This document shows, piece after piece, positions 24,612 to 32,824 of a stretch of 64,000 bases of DNA. The DNA comes from Palsa-504 sp963834685 (GTDB lineage Bacteria; Actinomycetota; Actinomycetes; Streptosporangiales; Streptosporangiaceae): contig CAWICW010000037.1 in assembly GCA_963834685.1 (NCBI GenBank), positions 62,001 through 126,000 on the forward strand, read 5' to 3'. Position numbers and translations under genes: made by a program. Under the pieces are notes generated by a model. That model searched no databases, was not told the origin of the DNA, and saw only the letters and a program-made list of their open reading frames with translations. Numbering within the stretch: position 1 is the first letter of the stretch; each line of letters begins with the position of its first letter.

Positions 24612-25118
24612 CTACTCCTGGCCGAGGGCCGCGGCGTAAATGATGGCGTCCCGTCCGCCGTGCACCGCGGTGCGCTTCTCCGGGCGCAGCCCGATCTTCT
24701 CCGCGACGCGCTGCGACGGCCGGTTGTCCGGGTGGATGATCGCGACCAGCCGGGTCGCGCCGAGCACGTCGCGGGCGAAGTCGCGCGAGGCGGCCGCCGC
24801 CTCGGTGGCGTAGCCCAGGCCCTGCAGCGCGGGCAGCACGTGGTAACCGACCTCCAGCTCGGTCACGCCGTCCACCATCTGCGGCGTGAGGCCGCAGTCG
24901 CCGACGAAAGCGCCGTCGGCCGTGCTCAGCAGCCACAGGCCGTAACCGTGCGTGCGGTACAGGGCACGGTTCCACTCGATCCACCCGACCGCTTCGTCCC
25001 GGGTTTTCGGCCGCGGGTAGTAGGTCATGACCTCGGGGTCGCCGAGCAGGAGGGCCATGTCGTCCAGGTCATCGGGCGTCATCTCACGGAACGTCAGCCG
25101 GGCGGATTCTGGGTGCAT
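24612..25118 (-). CDS. GNAT family N-acetyltransferase (RimJ/RimL-like)
   Basis: A 168-aa acetyltransferase: LTFREMTPDDLDDMALLLGDPEVM at the start, GLTPQMVDGVTELEVGYHVLPALQGLGYATEAAAA with the acetyl-CoA binding loop, and HPDNRPSQRVAEKIGL, the standard end of the ribosomal-protein-acetyltransferase-like GNAT group. The ATG at 25118 lies inside the upstream truncated phosphatase gene (35-nt overlap). Substrate unknown. Confidence 0.88.
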   Translation of the reverse strand: MHPESARLTFREMTPDDLDDMALLLGDPEVMTYYPRPKTRDEAVGWIEWNRALYRTHGYGLWLLSTADGAFVGDCGLTPQMVDGVTELEVGYHVLPALQGLGYATEAAAASRDFARDVLGATRLVAIIHPDNRPSQRVAEKIGLRPEKRTAVHGGRDAIIYAAALGQE

Positions 25119-25383
25119 GAAACGACGGTAGCCGGTACTCCCAGCCTTCTTGCCAGGCGAAGTCCTCGGCCATGAGGTCTTCCAGCGGCACGCCGCCGAT
25201 GAAGTGGTCCAAGCCCCACCGGGTGGCGACGTGACCGATGACCAGGACCCGCTGCCTGTCCCAGCGCAGCGGCAGGTCGCCGAGGAAGCGACCGACGCGC
25301 GCAACGGCCTGGCGGAGAGGCTCTCGGCTTACCGTGGTGGATTCGGGCTTGGCGGTGGATTGCTGGTATCCCAGCACCACCAA
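25084..25383 (-). pseudogene. 3' part of a histidine phosphatase superfamily protein
   Basis: The readable part, AVARVGRFLGDLPLRWDRQRVLVIGHVATRWGLDHFIGG, matches the second half of phosphoglycerate-mutase-like phosphatases with the second catalytic His in GHVATRWGL. The first half with the RHG motif is missing, so the product would be inactive. Its end overlaps the GNAT start. Confidence 0.6.
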
Positions 25384-25499
25384 ACAACCACGAAGCCAGG
25401 ATGAACCACGATCCCCGCTACACGGCGCAAGGGGTGACCAGGCGCATGGCCCAGCTGGATGTCGTCCCGGCTTAATCCTGGCTGTTGCCCGGGTCGTTG

Positions 25500-26912
25500 T
25501 TACCGCGGCCAGGCGGCGGGCAGCGGTGGCACGGCGTTGGCCCGTACGACATCAGAGTAGAAGCGGGCGCTGGACTTGGGGATCCGGCGCTGGGTCCCGA
25601 AGTCGACGTAGATGATCCCGAACCGCTTCTGGTAGCCCCAGGCCCACTCGAAGTTGTCCAGCAGCGACCAGACGAAGTAGCCGGCCAGGCTGACCCCGTC
25701 CTTGATGGCCCGCGCGGCGGCCTCCAGGTGCATGTGCAGGTATCTGGCCCGCTCGATGTCGTCGACCTCGCCCTGCGGGTTCACGTAGTCCTCGGCCGAG
25801 CGGCCGTTCTCGGTGATGTACAGCGGCAGCCCCGGTGCCTGCTTGGACACCTCCAGCAGGATCTCGCGCAGCCCGTCGGCGTCGACGAGCCAGCCCATCG
25901 TGGTCCGCTCCAGCTCGTCCGGCCGGTACTCGACCACGCCCGGCACCCCACTGCGGGCCGGCTCTTCGTTCCGCCGCAGATCGGCTGGATCGCCGGCCCG
26001 CAGGAAGACCGGGGAGTAGTAGTTGACGCCGAGGAAGTCCAGCCGCTGGCTGATGGTCTCCAGGTCGCCGTCGGCGACCAGCGCGGGCGGCGGAAGCATG
26101 CCGACCGGCGCGTGCGCCGGGTACCGGCCCTGCAGCACCGGTTCGAGGTAGATGCCGTTCACCATCGCGTCGGTGATCAGCCGGGCACCTTCCACGTCAT
26201 CCGGGCGGCCGTCGCCGAGCACCCGGACCGGATGCAGGTCCAGGGTGATGCCGACCTCGGCCGCGCCTCGGGCCCGCAGAACCTGGGTGGCGAGCCCGTG
26301 ACCGAGCAGCAGGTGATGCGTGGCGGCGGCCGCTGCGTCGGCGTCGCGCAGCCCGGGGGCGTGCTGGCCGTGGCGGTAGCCGTTGTTGGCCACCACCTGC
26401 GGCTCGTTCAGCGTGATCCAGCGGGTCACCCGGTCCCCGAGGGCCTCGGCGCAGATCGCGGCATAGTCGGCGAACCGCCGGGCGGTGTCGCGCACCGCCC
26501 AGCCACCGTCGTCCTGGAGTTCCTGGGGCAGGTCCCAGTGGTACAGGGTGACCGTGGCCGCGATGCCGTGCCCGGCGAGCTCGTCCAGCAGGGCGCGGTA
26601 GTAGTCCAGGCCCTTGGCGTTGGCCGGGCCGCGGCCGCCGGGCTGGACCCGCGGCCACGAGATCGAGAACCGGTAGGCCTTCAGGCCGAGCGAGGCCATC
26701 AGCGCGACGTCCTGGCGGTACCGGTGGTAGGAGTCGCAGGCGACGTCGCCGGTGTCCCCGCCACGGACGTTGCCCGGCGCATGGCTGAAGGTGTCCCAGA
26801 CCGACCGGCCCTTGCCGTCGATGCTCGCCGCCCCCTCGATCTGATAGGCGGCCGTCGCCGATCCCCAGACGAAGTCGTCAGGGAATCGCAGGGCGCCGTT
26901 GGCACTAGTCAT
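25500..26912 (-). CDS. beta-glucosidase, glycoside hydrolase family 1
   Basis: A 470-aa retaining GH1 enzyme hydrolysing cellobiose or other beta-glucosides. The barrel starts FPDDFVWGSATAAYQIEGA; the acid/base Glu is E170 in TLNEP and the nucleophile is E368 in YITENG; the late glucose-binding motif NFEWAWGYQKRFG is present. No signal peptide, so it is intracellular. Divergent from a LacI regulator with two LacI-type operators between them, the standard arrangement for cellobiose utilisation genes in actinobacteria. Confidence 0.96.
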   Translation of the reverse strand: MTSANGALRFPDDFVWGSATAAYQIEGAASIDGKGRSVWDTFSHAPGNVRGGDTGDVACDSYHRYRQDVALMASLGLKAYRFSISWPRVQPGGRGPANAKGLDYYRALLDELAGHGIAATVTLYHWDLPQELQDDGGWAVRDTARRFADYAAICAEALGDRVTRWITLNEPQVVANNGYRHGQHAPGLRDADAAAAATHHLLLGHGLATQVLRARGAAEVGITLDLHPVRVLGDGRPDDVEGARLITDAMVNGIYLEPVLQGRYPAHAPVGMLPPPALVADGDLETISQRLDFLGVNYYSPVFLRAGDPADLRRNEEPARSGVPGVVEYRPDELERTTMGWLVDADGLREILLEVSKQAPGLPLYITENGRSAEDYVNPQGEVDDIERARYLHMHLEAAARAIKDGVSLAGYFVWSLLDNFEWAWGYQKRFGIIYVDFGTQRRIPKSSARFYSDVVRANAVPPLPAAWPR

Positions 26913-26967
26913 CAGCCTCTCCTTGGACGCGACTACGGACCTTGACGGCCCCTGTGCTGAGGGTTAG

Positions 26968-26981
26968 TGTAAGCGCTTAGA
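26968..26981. promoter_or_regulatory. LacI-type operator 1 (TGTAAGCGCTTAGA)
   Basis: A near-perfect 14-bp dyad with the central CG typical of LacI/GalR sites, in the spacer between GH1 and lacI. It is 22 bp from operator 2, about two helical turns, so both could be bound on one face of the DNA. Confidence 0.75.
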
Positions 26982-26989
26982 TTTCCGCT

Positions 26990-27003
26990 TGTAAACGCTT
27001 ACA
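26990..27003. promoter_or_regulatory. LacI-type operator 2 (TGTAAACGCTTACA)
   Basis: A 14-bp dyad matching operator 1 in 12 positions. It lies 58 nt upstream of the lacI start and 77 nt from the GH1 start, suited to controlling both genes. Confidence 0.75.
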
Positions 27004-27061
27004 TCCCGGTAAGTGCCGCTAATAGTGCAGGGACAACCGCAATGTCGCTGATCGGGAAAAA

Positions 27062-28204
27062 GTGGTAACTCTCTACGACGTCGCGCGGCTGGCCGACGTC
27101 TCCACCGCCACCGTCTCCCGGGTGGTGCACGGCCAGGACCGGGTGCGCGAATCGACCCGGGCCCGGGTCCGGCAGGCCATCGAGGAACTCGGCTACGTGC
27201 CCGACAGTGCCGCCCAGAGCCTGTCCCGGCGGCGCAAGGACGTGATCGGCCTGGTGTGCGTCGAGCGCGAGGTCCACCACATCGACATCGAGAACGTCGG
27301 CCTGCTGTACTACGACGAGATACTGCGCGGGGTCGAGGCGTGCATCCGGCGCCGCAACAACTGGTCGCTGCTGATCACCTTCATGCAGGGCGACCGGCCC
27401 GATTTTTCCCGGATGGACGCCCTGTCCGGCAAGGTCGACGGGATCCTCATCGGAGAGGGCTTCGTGGCCTCTAACATCATCGAGCGCCTGGCCGCGCGGG
27501 TTCCCGTGGTCGTCATCGCCGGGACCCCGGGCGAGCGGGCGGCCGACGTGGTAGCGGCGGACAACTTCTCCGGTTCGGCCGCGATCATCACCCACCTCAT
27601 CGCCGAGCACGGCAAGCGGCGCCTGTTCCACCTCGACGGCCCGCCGAACTCCCCCGACGCGAGTCAGCGGCGGCAGGCCCTGGAGTACGTGCTGCGCAGC
27701 CATCCCGAGTGCCAGCTCGTCGGCTCCGCGCAGGGGATCCTGAGCGTGCGCAGCGGCGAGCTGGCCGGGGAGAACCTGCTGGCGAGATACCGTACGGCGC
27801 TGCCGGACGCGGTGGTGTGCGCTAACGACCAGATGGCGATCGGCGTGCTCAGGGCCTTCGCGGCCGACGGCGTACGCGTCCCTGAGGACATAGCCGTGGT
27901 CGGTTTCGACGACATCGCCCTCGGCAGCCTGTACGACCCGACGCTGACCACCGTTCATCAGCCGATGCGGATGCTCGGCGAGCGGGCCTGCGCTCTCCTC
28001 CTCGACCGGATCGCCGACCCGGACCTGAGCTCCGCCGTGGAGCTGCTGCCGACCGAACTTGTGCTGCGGGCCAGCTGCGGGTGTTCCGGCGAGGCGGGGA
28101 CCCGCCAGCCGGTGCTTCCGCTGCGGGCCGACCGGGACGGCGTCACGCCCAGGAAACGGCCCGCCCGGCGGGCGACCCGGACCCCGACCCCGGCGAAGAC
28201 CTAG
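27062..28204 (+). CDS. LacI family regulator (beta-glucoside genes)
   Basis: A 380-aa repressor with an N-terminal HTH (TLYDVARLADVSTATVSRVVHGQDRVRESTRARV) at residues 3-50, the hinge helix, and a sugar-binding domain ending in AVVGFDDIALGSLYDPTLTTVHQPM. A ~45-residue basic Pro/Arg/Thr tail is unusual. GTG start. Divergent from the GH1 gene, with twin operators between. Its stop overlaps the ribosome-binding site of a truncated ABC permease gene, showing that a sugar importer was once in the same operon. Confidence 0.92.
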   Translation: MVTLYDVARLADVSTATVSRVVHGQDRVRESTRARVRQAIEELGYVPDSAAQSLSRRRKDVIGLVCVEREVHHIDIENVGLLYYDEILRGVEACIRRRNNWSLLITFMQGDRPDFSRMDALSGKVDGILIGEGFVASNIIERLAARVPVVVIAGTPGERAADVVAADNFSGSAAIITHLIAEHGKRRLFHLDGPPNSPDASQRRQALEYVLRSHPECQLVGSAQGILSVRSGELAGENLLARYRTALPDAVVCANDQMAIGVLRAFAADGVRVPEDIAVVGFDDIALGSLYDPTLTTVHQPMRMLGERACALLLDRIADPDLSSAVELLPTELVLRASCGCSGEAGTRQPVLPLRADRDGVTPRKRPARRATRTPTPAKT

Positions 28205-28212
28205 GAGGCGCC

Positions 28213-28387
28213 ATGTCCTTCATCGTCCGCCGCCTGATCTTCTACGTCGTTGCGGCCTGGGTGGCGCTGACCATCAACTTCTTCATCCCGCGCCTGATGC
28301 CGGGCAACGCGGTCGAGAGCATCTTGGCGAAGTTCCCCAACTTGCAGCCCTCGGCCTACCGCGCGCTCGAGGCCATGCTCGGGGTGG
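28213..28387 (+). pseudogene. 5' fragment of an oligopeptide/oligosaccharide-type ABC permease
   Basis: AGGAGG at 28203-28208 and ATG start a normal DppB/OppB-like permease N-terminus: MSFIVRRLIFYVVAAWVAL (first TM), then FIPRLMPGNAVE. After about 57 codons the sequence leaves the family and frame. The rest of the permease and the transporter are gone. Such permeases are found beside LacI and beta-glucosidase genes in cellobiose loci. Confidence 0.65.
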
Positions 28388-28567
28388 GACATCCGCGCCG
28401 GAGTGATCGCGGCGATCCACGCCGACGCCATCGCGGGCTTCATGTCGCTCGAACCCCACCTGTCTCAGGCGGAGCGCTTCGGTGGCTTCAGCGGCCCCGA
28501 GGGCTTTCACCGCGCCGCTGAGGCGCTGAAATTTCTACTGAACGAAGCGTCGATCTCCTGGCAGTGA
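28388..28567 (+). pseudogene. 3' fragment of a sugar phosphate isomerase/epimerase-like TIM barrel
   Basis: In a different frame from the permease fragment, 59 codons read FMSLEPHLSQAERFGGFSGP and FHRAAEALKFLLNE before TGA. This resembles the end of xylose-isomerase-like TIM-barrel proteins (metal-ligand Glu in SLEPH). The two fragments abut at about 28387, so a deletion joined them. Assignment from pattern memory only. Confidence 0.45.
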
Positions 28568-28608
28568 CCCCTTTCACGCTCCCGGGGTCCCCTCGCAGCT
28601 GGCGTGGC

Positions 28609-29493
28609 TCAGACGGCTCCAGTCAGGCCCCAGCGGCGGCGGATGGCCCGGTCGGCCACGCCGAACAGCATGTCCACGATGATGCCCAGGATCAGGATCA
28701 CGATGATGATCGAGGTGGCGCTCTCCATATCGGCCTGGTCCTGGTAGGTCGACAGCAGCACGCCCAGGGACGGCTGGTTCGCGATGACGACCAGCAGTTC
28801 GCCGGCTACTAGGCTGCGCCAGGCGAACGCCCAGCCCTGCTTCAGCCCTGCCACGAACGCGGGCAGCGAGGCCGGCAGGATCAGGTACCGGTACAGGGAG
28901 AGCCTGCGCAGCCCCATCATCTTGCCCGCCCGCAGCAGCAGCGGCGGGGTGTAGTCCACGCCCGCGATCAGGCCGTTGGCGATCGACGGGGCCGCGCCTA
29001 GCACGATGACGAACAAGATGGTGGTGGTGTTGAGGCCAAACAGGATGATCGCGAAGGGGAACCAGGCGATCGACGGCAGCGTCTGCAGCCCGGTGATCAG
29101 GGAGCCGACCGCCGCCCGCAGCGGCGCGATCCGCGAGACCAGGGCGCCGATGACCCCGCCGATCACCACCGCGAGCGCGAACCCGATGACGGCGCGCTCG
29201 CCGGTGGTGGCGATGGCGTGCCAGAGCTGGGCGGTCTGCAGCTGGTCCCACAGGTTGGCCAGGGTCGGGCCTGGCGCGGGGAAGATCAGCTTCTTCCAGC
29301 CGCTGAGGTGGATCAGCTCCCACACGGCGAGCACGATAGCGATCGCGAGCACCTTGGGCCAGAGGGCATTCCAGGCCTTGACGGCCAGGCGCCGACTGCG
29401 CTGCTCGTTCGGCTGGGCTACTTCCTGCGCTTCGAGCCAGGCCAGCTTCTCCTCGTAGGCTGGCAGCGAGGTTCGGTCGTTAGCGGTCGACAC
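28609..29493 (-). CDS. ABC transporter permease, SsuC/TauC-like
   Basis: A 294-aa inner-membrane permease with six hydrophobic segments after a ~45-residue cytoplasmic N-terminus. The EAA loop is GLRRLSLYRYLILPASLPAFVAGLKQGWAFAWRSLVAGELL, typical for nitrate/sulfonate/taurine importers. Overlaps the ATPase gene by 14 nt, and forms an importer with the following two genes. The substrate may be an alkanesulfonate or another small oxoanion or amine; not decidable here. Confidence 0.92.
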   Translation of the reverse strand: MSTANDRTSLPAYEEKLAWLEAQEVAQPNEQRSRRLAVKAWNALWPKVLAIAIVLAVWELIHLSGWKKLIFPAPGPTLANLWDQLQTAQLWHAIATTGERAVIGFALAVVIGGVIGALVSRIAPLRAAVGSLITGLQTLPSIAWFPFAIILFGLNTTTILFVIVLGAAPSIANGLIAGVDYTPPLLLRAGKMMGLRRLSLYRYLILPASLPAFVAGLKQGWAFAWRSLVAGELLVVIANQPSLGVLLSTYQDQADMESATSIIIVILILGIIVDMLFGVADRAIRRRWGLTGAV

Positions 29494-30292
29494 GGCTCAT
29501 CTCCTCCCGCAGCCGGTCGGTGATCCGCCCGGCCAGTTCCGCGACCGGCGCCGAGTCGATCCGCCGGGGATGCTCGATGGGCACGTCGAACTGGTCGACC
29601 ACCCGGCCGGGGCGGCTGCTCAGCACCACCACCCGGTCGCCGAGCCGGACCGCCTCCCGCACGTTGTGGGTCACGAAGATGATGGTCAGCTGCCGCCCGG
29701 CGCAGACCCGGTCGAGCTCGTCGTGCAGCAGGTCCCTCGTCATCGCGTCCAGCGCGCCGAACGGCTCGTCCATCAGCAGCACGTCGGCGTCCTGGGCGAG
29801 CGCGCGGGCCAGCGCCACCCGCTGCCGCATGCCGCCGGACAGCTCGTGCGGCCGTTTCCCGCCGAACCCGTCCAGGTGCACCGTTTCCAGCAGCTCGGCG
29901 GCCCGCTGGCGGCGTTCGGCCCGCCCGGCGCCGCGCGCCCGCAGGGCGAGTTCGATGTTGCCCCCGGCGGTGAGCCACGGGAACAGCGCGGGCTCCTGGA
30001 ACATGAGCGCTACCCGCCCGGACACCGATATCTCGCCGGAGGTGGGCTCCTCCAGGCCGGCGGCCAGGGACAGCAGCGTGGACTTGCCGCAGCCCGACGC
30101 CCCGATCAGGCAGGTGAACTCCCCGGGCGGGACCTCGAGCGAGATCTGATCCAGTGCCCTGACGGCCGAGCTGCCCCGCCCGAACACCTTGGATACGCCC
30201 GTCAGCCGGACGGCGCCCGTCGCTCCGCCTGCTGCTGGCCCGACCGCCGGCCGCTGGCCGGCAACCGTCATGGAATTCCCTTGCCTGGCCAC
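29480..30292 (-). CDS. ABC transporter ATP-binding protein, SsuB/TauB-like
   Basis: A 270-aa nucleotide-binding subunit: Walker A GASGCGKSTLL, Q-loop MFQEPALFPWLT, signature LSGGMRQRVALARAL, Walker B VLLMDEPFGALD and H-loop VTHN. The GTG start at 30292 has GGAGGG 5 nt upstream. The FGALDAMTR sequence after Walker B is typical of the SsuB/TauB/NrtD group. Operon order is binding protein, ATPase, permease. Confidence 0.94.
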   Translation of the reverse strand: MARQGNSMTVAGQRPAVGPAAGGATGAVRLTGVSKVFGRGSSAVRALDQISLEVPPGEFTCLIGASGCGKSTLLSLAAGLEEPTSGEISVSGRVALMFQEPALFPWLTAGGNIELALRARGAGRAERRQRAAELLETVHLDGFGGKRPHELSGGMRQRVALARALAQDADVLLMDEPFGALDAMTRDLLHDELDRVCAGRQLTIIFVTHNVREAVRLGDRVVVLSSRPGRVVDQFDVPIEHPRRIDSAPVAELAGRITDRLREEMSRVDR

Positions 30293-30306
30293 AGAGCCCT
30301 CCTTGC

Positions 30307-31356
30307 CTATGAGCTGACCTGCGGCTCACCGGCCGCGGCGAGGGCCTGGTTGAGCGGGCCGAGATCGAAGATCCCGCTCAGGTTGACCGGCTTGAGCAGG
30401 CCGAGCGAGACGGCCTGCGACGCGTCGGTGGTCAGCGATGCCTCGTCGGGGTCATTGGTGAAGGTGATCTGCTTGAACGAGGCCGAGATCAGGCTCGGCT
30501 TGAGCGGCTTGCCGGTGTAGCTGGCGAGCTCGGCGTTCGCGGCCGCCTCCGCGGCGCTGGGGTTGGACTTGATGAAGTCGTTCGCCTGGATCTGGGCCTT
30601 GATCAGGTCGGCGACGATCGCCGGGTGGGCGGACAGGAAGCTCTGCGTCACGACCAGCAGGGTGGTGACGCCGGGCTCGCTGACCAGCACCGTGCCGCCG
30701 TCGCTGACCATCTCGATGTCGTAGGGCGCGGGCTCGGAGCCGCCGGCGATCTGCCCGGACTTGAACTCCAGGACGGCGGCCGAGTTGGGGGTGGTCGGCT
30801 TGATGAAGGCGTCTCCCCCGCCGGTCGCGGTGGTCGTTAGCCCGTTCTGCTTCAGCCAGTAGCGCAGCGCGACGTCCTGGGTGTTGCCGAGCGACGGCGT
30901 GGCCAGCGTCTTGCCCTTGAGCTGGGCGGCCGAGGTGATCCCCTTGGCCACGACCACCGACGCACCCCCGGTCGCGGCACCGGAGACGATCTTGATCGCG
31001 GTCCCGCCGGACTTCTGCCAGGCGTTGATGGCCGGGTTCGGCCCGACGTAGGCGGCGTCGAGCTGGCCGGCCAGCAGCGCTGTCGTCTCTTCGGTCCCGG
31101 TGCTGAAGGCGGTCGGCTTCAGGGTCCCCGCGGAGCCGAGGTCGCTGGTGAAGTAACCCTCCTTCAGCGCGATAAGCGCGGATGCGTGCGTGATGTTCTC
31201 GAGGAAGCCCAGCCGGACCGTCACCGCCGGCGCATCTGAGGTCCCGGTGCTGCCGGCTGAACTCGCCGTGCTCGCCGACGAGGATGACGAAGAAGAGCAA
31301 CCCGCCGCCAGCAGCAGGGCGGCGCCAGCCATCGCGGCGGCCATGACACGTCGCAT
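30307..31356 (-). CDS. ABC transporter substrate-binding lipoprotein, SsuA/NrtA-like
   Basis: A 349-aa lipoprotein: MRRVMAAAMAGAALLLAAGC gives a signal peptide and lipobox, followed by a Ser/Thr/Gly-rich linker and a type 2 periplasmic-binding fold (RLGFLENITHASALIALKEGYF, LAGQLDAAYVGPNPAINAW, GITSAAQLKGKTLATPSLGNTQD). AGGAG is 5 nt before the ATG at 31356. It delivers the ligand to the permease/ATPase encoded downstream. Confidence 0.93.
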   Translation of the reverse strand: MRRVMAAAMAGAALLLAAGCSSSSSSSASTASSAGSTGTSDAPAVTVRLGFLENITHASALIALKEGYFTSDLGSAGTLKPTAFSTGTEETTALLAGQLDAAYVGPNPAINAWQKSGGTAIKIVSGAATGGASVVVAKGITSAAQLKGKTLATPSLGNTQDVALRYWLKQNGLTTTATGGGDAFIKPTTPNSAAVLEFKSGQIAGGSEPAPYDIEMVSDGGTVLVSEPGVTTLLVVTQSFLSAHPAIVADLIKAQIQANDFIKSNPSAAEAAANAELASYTGKPLKPSLISASFKQITFTNDPDEASLTTDASQAVSLGLLKPVNLSGIFDLGPLNQALAAAGEPQVSS

Positions 31357-31637
31357 TCGCACTCCTAAAAGTTCTAATCTCTATCGTTTATGTAGGGAAA
31401 CACGCTCGGTTCACTATACATAGAGCCGGCAAAATAGGGAATCGGTCTAGACCTCGCCCCCCTGAAGCTGTCGCGAGATAATCCGGGTGGGGTCCGTGTG
31501 CTACCGCCCCCGTCTATTAGGGCATGTGCCTCAAGCCCCAAACGCTCGCGACCCGCACGTGGGGCCCCCGGCCCCATCTACCGGGGCATGTGTGCCACGA
31601 GCCCCAATCTGGAGCGGGCTCGGGCCGGTATGGGGCG
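31357..31637. other. intergenic region with two diverged hairpin repeats
   Basis: The part next to the binding-protein gene is AT-rich and contains the dyad CTAT-AC-ATAG (about 31415-31424), a possible promoter/operator site. Further on, two similar units (about 31511-31565 and 31574-31636) each contain GGCATGTG followed by GCCCCA...TGGGGC, so each can form a 6-bp stem. They lie directly behind the small lipoprotein gene and may act as tandem terminators. Confidence 0.4.
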
Positions 31638-32027
31638 TTAGTTACCCTCGTCGCTGGAGTCCTGGAGCGTGACGCCCGCCACCGTGGGGAACTTGGCCAG
31701 GCACTTCTCCAGCAGTGCCACGTCCGCGTCGCTCGCCTGGTTGATCTGGTAGACCACCTGCGCGAGCGCATAGGGCGAGTTCATGTTGGACGGCAGGGGT
31801 TGCGGGGTCACGTTCGGCGTCTTGGCGCAGGCCGTTCGCACGGCCATCCGCTGCGCCAGCGTCGCGGCGTCGGTGAAGGTCACGACGGCCTGCCGCTGCC
31901 CGAGCGCGGCGTCGAACTGGGAGCAGCCGACCAGAGCCGTCGCGGCGGCGATCATCGTCCCGGCGATGAGCAGGCGGCGGGCCCGGGTCCGCGGCCGAAT
32001 GCCGACTACATCGGGTAGTACCCGCAT
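31638..32027 (-). CDS. small lipoprotein of unknown function
   Basis: The 129-aa product has a basic N-terminus, a hydrophobic stretch (RLLIAGTMIAAATALVGC) and a lipobox cysteine at about residue 35, so it should be anchored outside the membrane. The rest contains VTFTDAATLAQRMAVRTACAKTPNVTP, with conserved-looking cysteines (two after the lipobox). No family identified. It looks monocistronic. Confidence 0.65.
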   Translation of the reverse strand: MRVLPDVVGIRPRTRARRLLIAGTMIAAATALVGCSQFDAALGQRQAVVTFTDAATLAQRMAVRTACAKTPNVTPQPLPSNMNSPYALAQVVYQINQASDADVALLEKCLAKFPTVAGVTLQDSSDEGN

Positions 32028-32093
32028 GATGCCAGCCTACGGGCCTCGGGTGCCTAGTACGGTAGCGGCAGGACCACCCAGCCAGGAGGAAAC

Positions 32094-32816
32094 GTGGCAG
32101 GCCGGATCGAAGATTACGCCATCGTCGGGGACATGCAGTCGGTCGCACTGGTCAGCACGGACGGTTCGGTGGACTGGCTGTGCCTGCCGCGCTTCGATAT
32201 GGCCTGGGTCGCCTTCGACCGCGCCGCGACCTACGCCGACGACGCGGGCGAAACGAGCCTGGCGGTCAAGTGGCGGTACATCCGCGACCAGATCAACCGG
32301 GAGGTATGCGAGCAGGGCTACGACTCCGCACGCGGAGCGTTCATGCAGTACTACGGCGCGGCCGAGCTCGACGCCTCCGTCCTGCTCATCCCCGACGTGG
32401 GATTCCTGCCCGCGGATGACCCTAGGGTGGTCTCGACCATGAAGGTGCTGCAGCGGGATCTCGTGCAGGACGGCTTCCTGCGCCGGTACCAGCTGCCGGC
32501 GGGCGGCACGTCGGCGGTGGACGGGCTGGTGGGCTCGGAAGGGGCCTTCCTGGCCTGCAGTTTCTGGCTGGCGAACGCGCTCGAGCTGAGCGGCAGGCAC
32601 GAGGAGGCGATCGAGTTGTTCGAGCGGCTGCTCGCCCTGCGTAACGATGTTGGCCTGCTCAGTGAGGAGTATGATCCCCGCTACGGCAGGCTGGTCGGCA
32701 ACATGCCGCAGGCGTTCAGCCACGTCCCGCTGGTGCAGACGGCTCTCAACCTCGAAGGTCACGCCGAGGAATGTCGGCGCGGACCGTGGGATGAGCGCCG
32801 GAGCGTGCCGGGCTAA
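32094..32816 (+). pseudogene. glycoside hydrolase family 15 protein with a large internal deletion
   Basis: The first ~35 residues (RIEDYAIVGDMQSVALVSTDGSVDWLCLPRFD) are the classic start of the ~600-aa actinobacterial GH15 glucoamylase/trehalase-like proteins. They continue directly into MAWVAFDRA and KWRYIRDQINREVCEQGYD, QYYGAAELDASVLLIPDVGFLP, GLLSEEYDPRYGRLVGNMPQAFSHV, which belong to the last third. About 350 residues, including the first catalytic Glu region, are missing but the frame is kept. The product of 240 aa cannot be a normal GH15 enzyme. Confidence 0.75.
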
Positions 32817-32824
32817 GAAGATCC

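Noticed and set aside
25485..26945. 486-codon plus-strand frame opposite the GH1 gene
   Set aside because: The GH1 enzyme on the other strand has all catalytic motifs; the antisense frame shows no family pattern.
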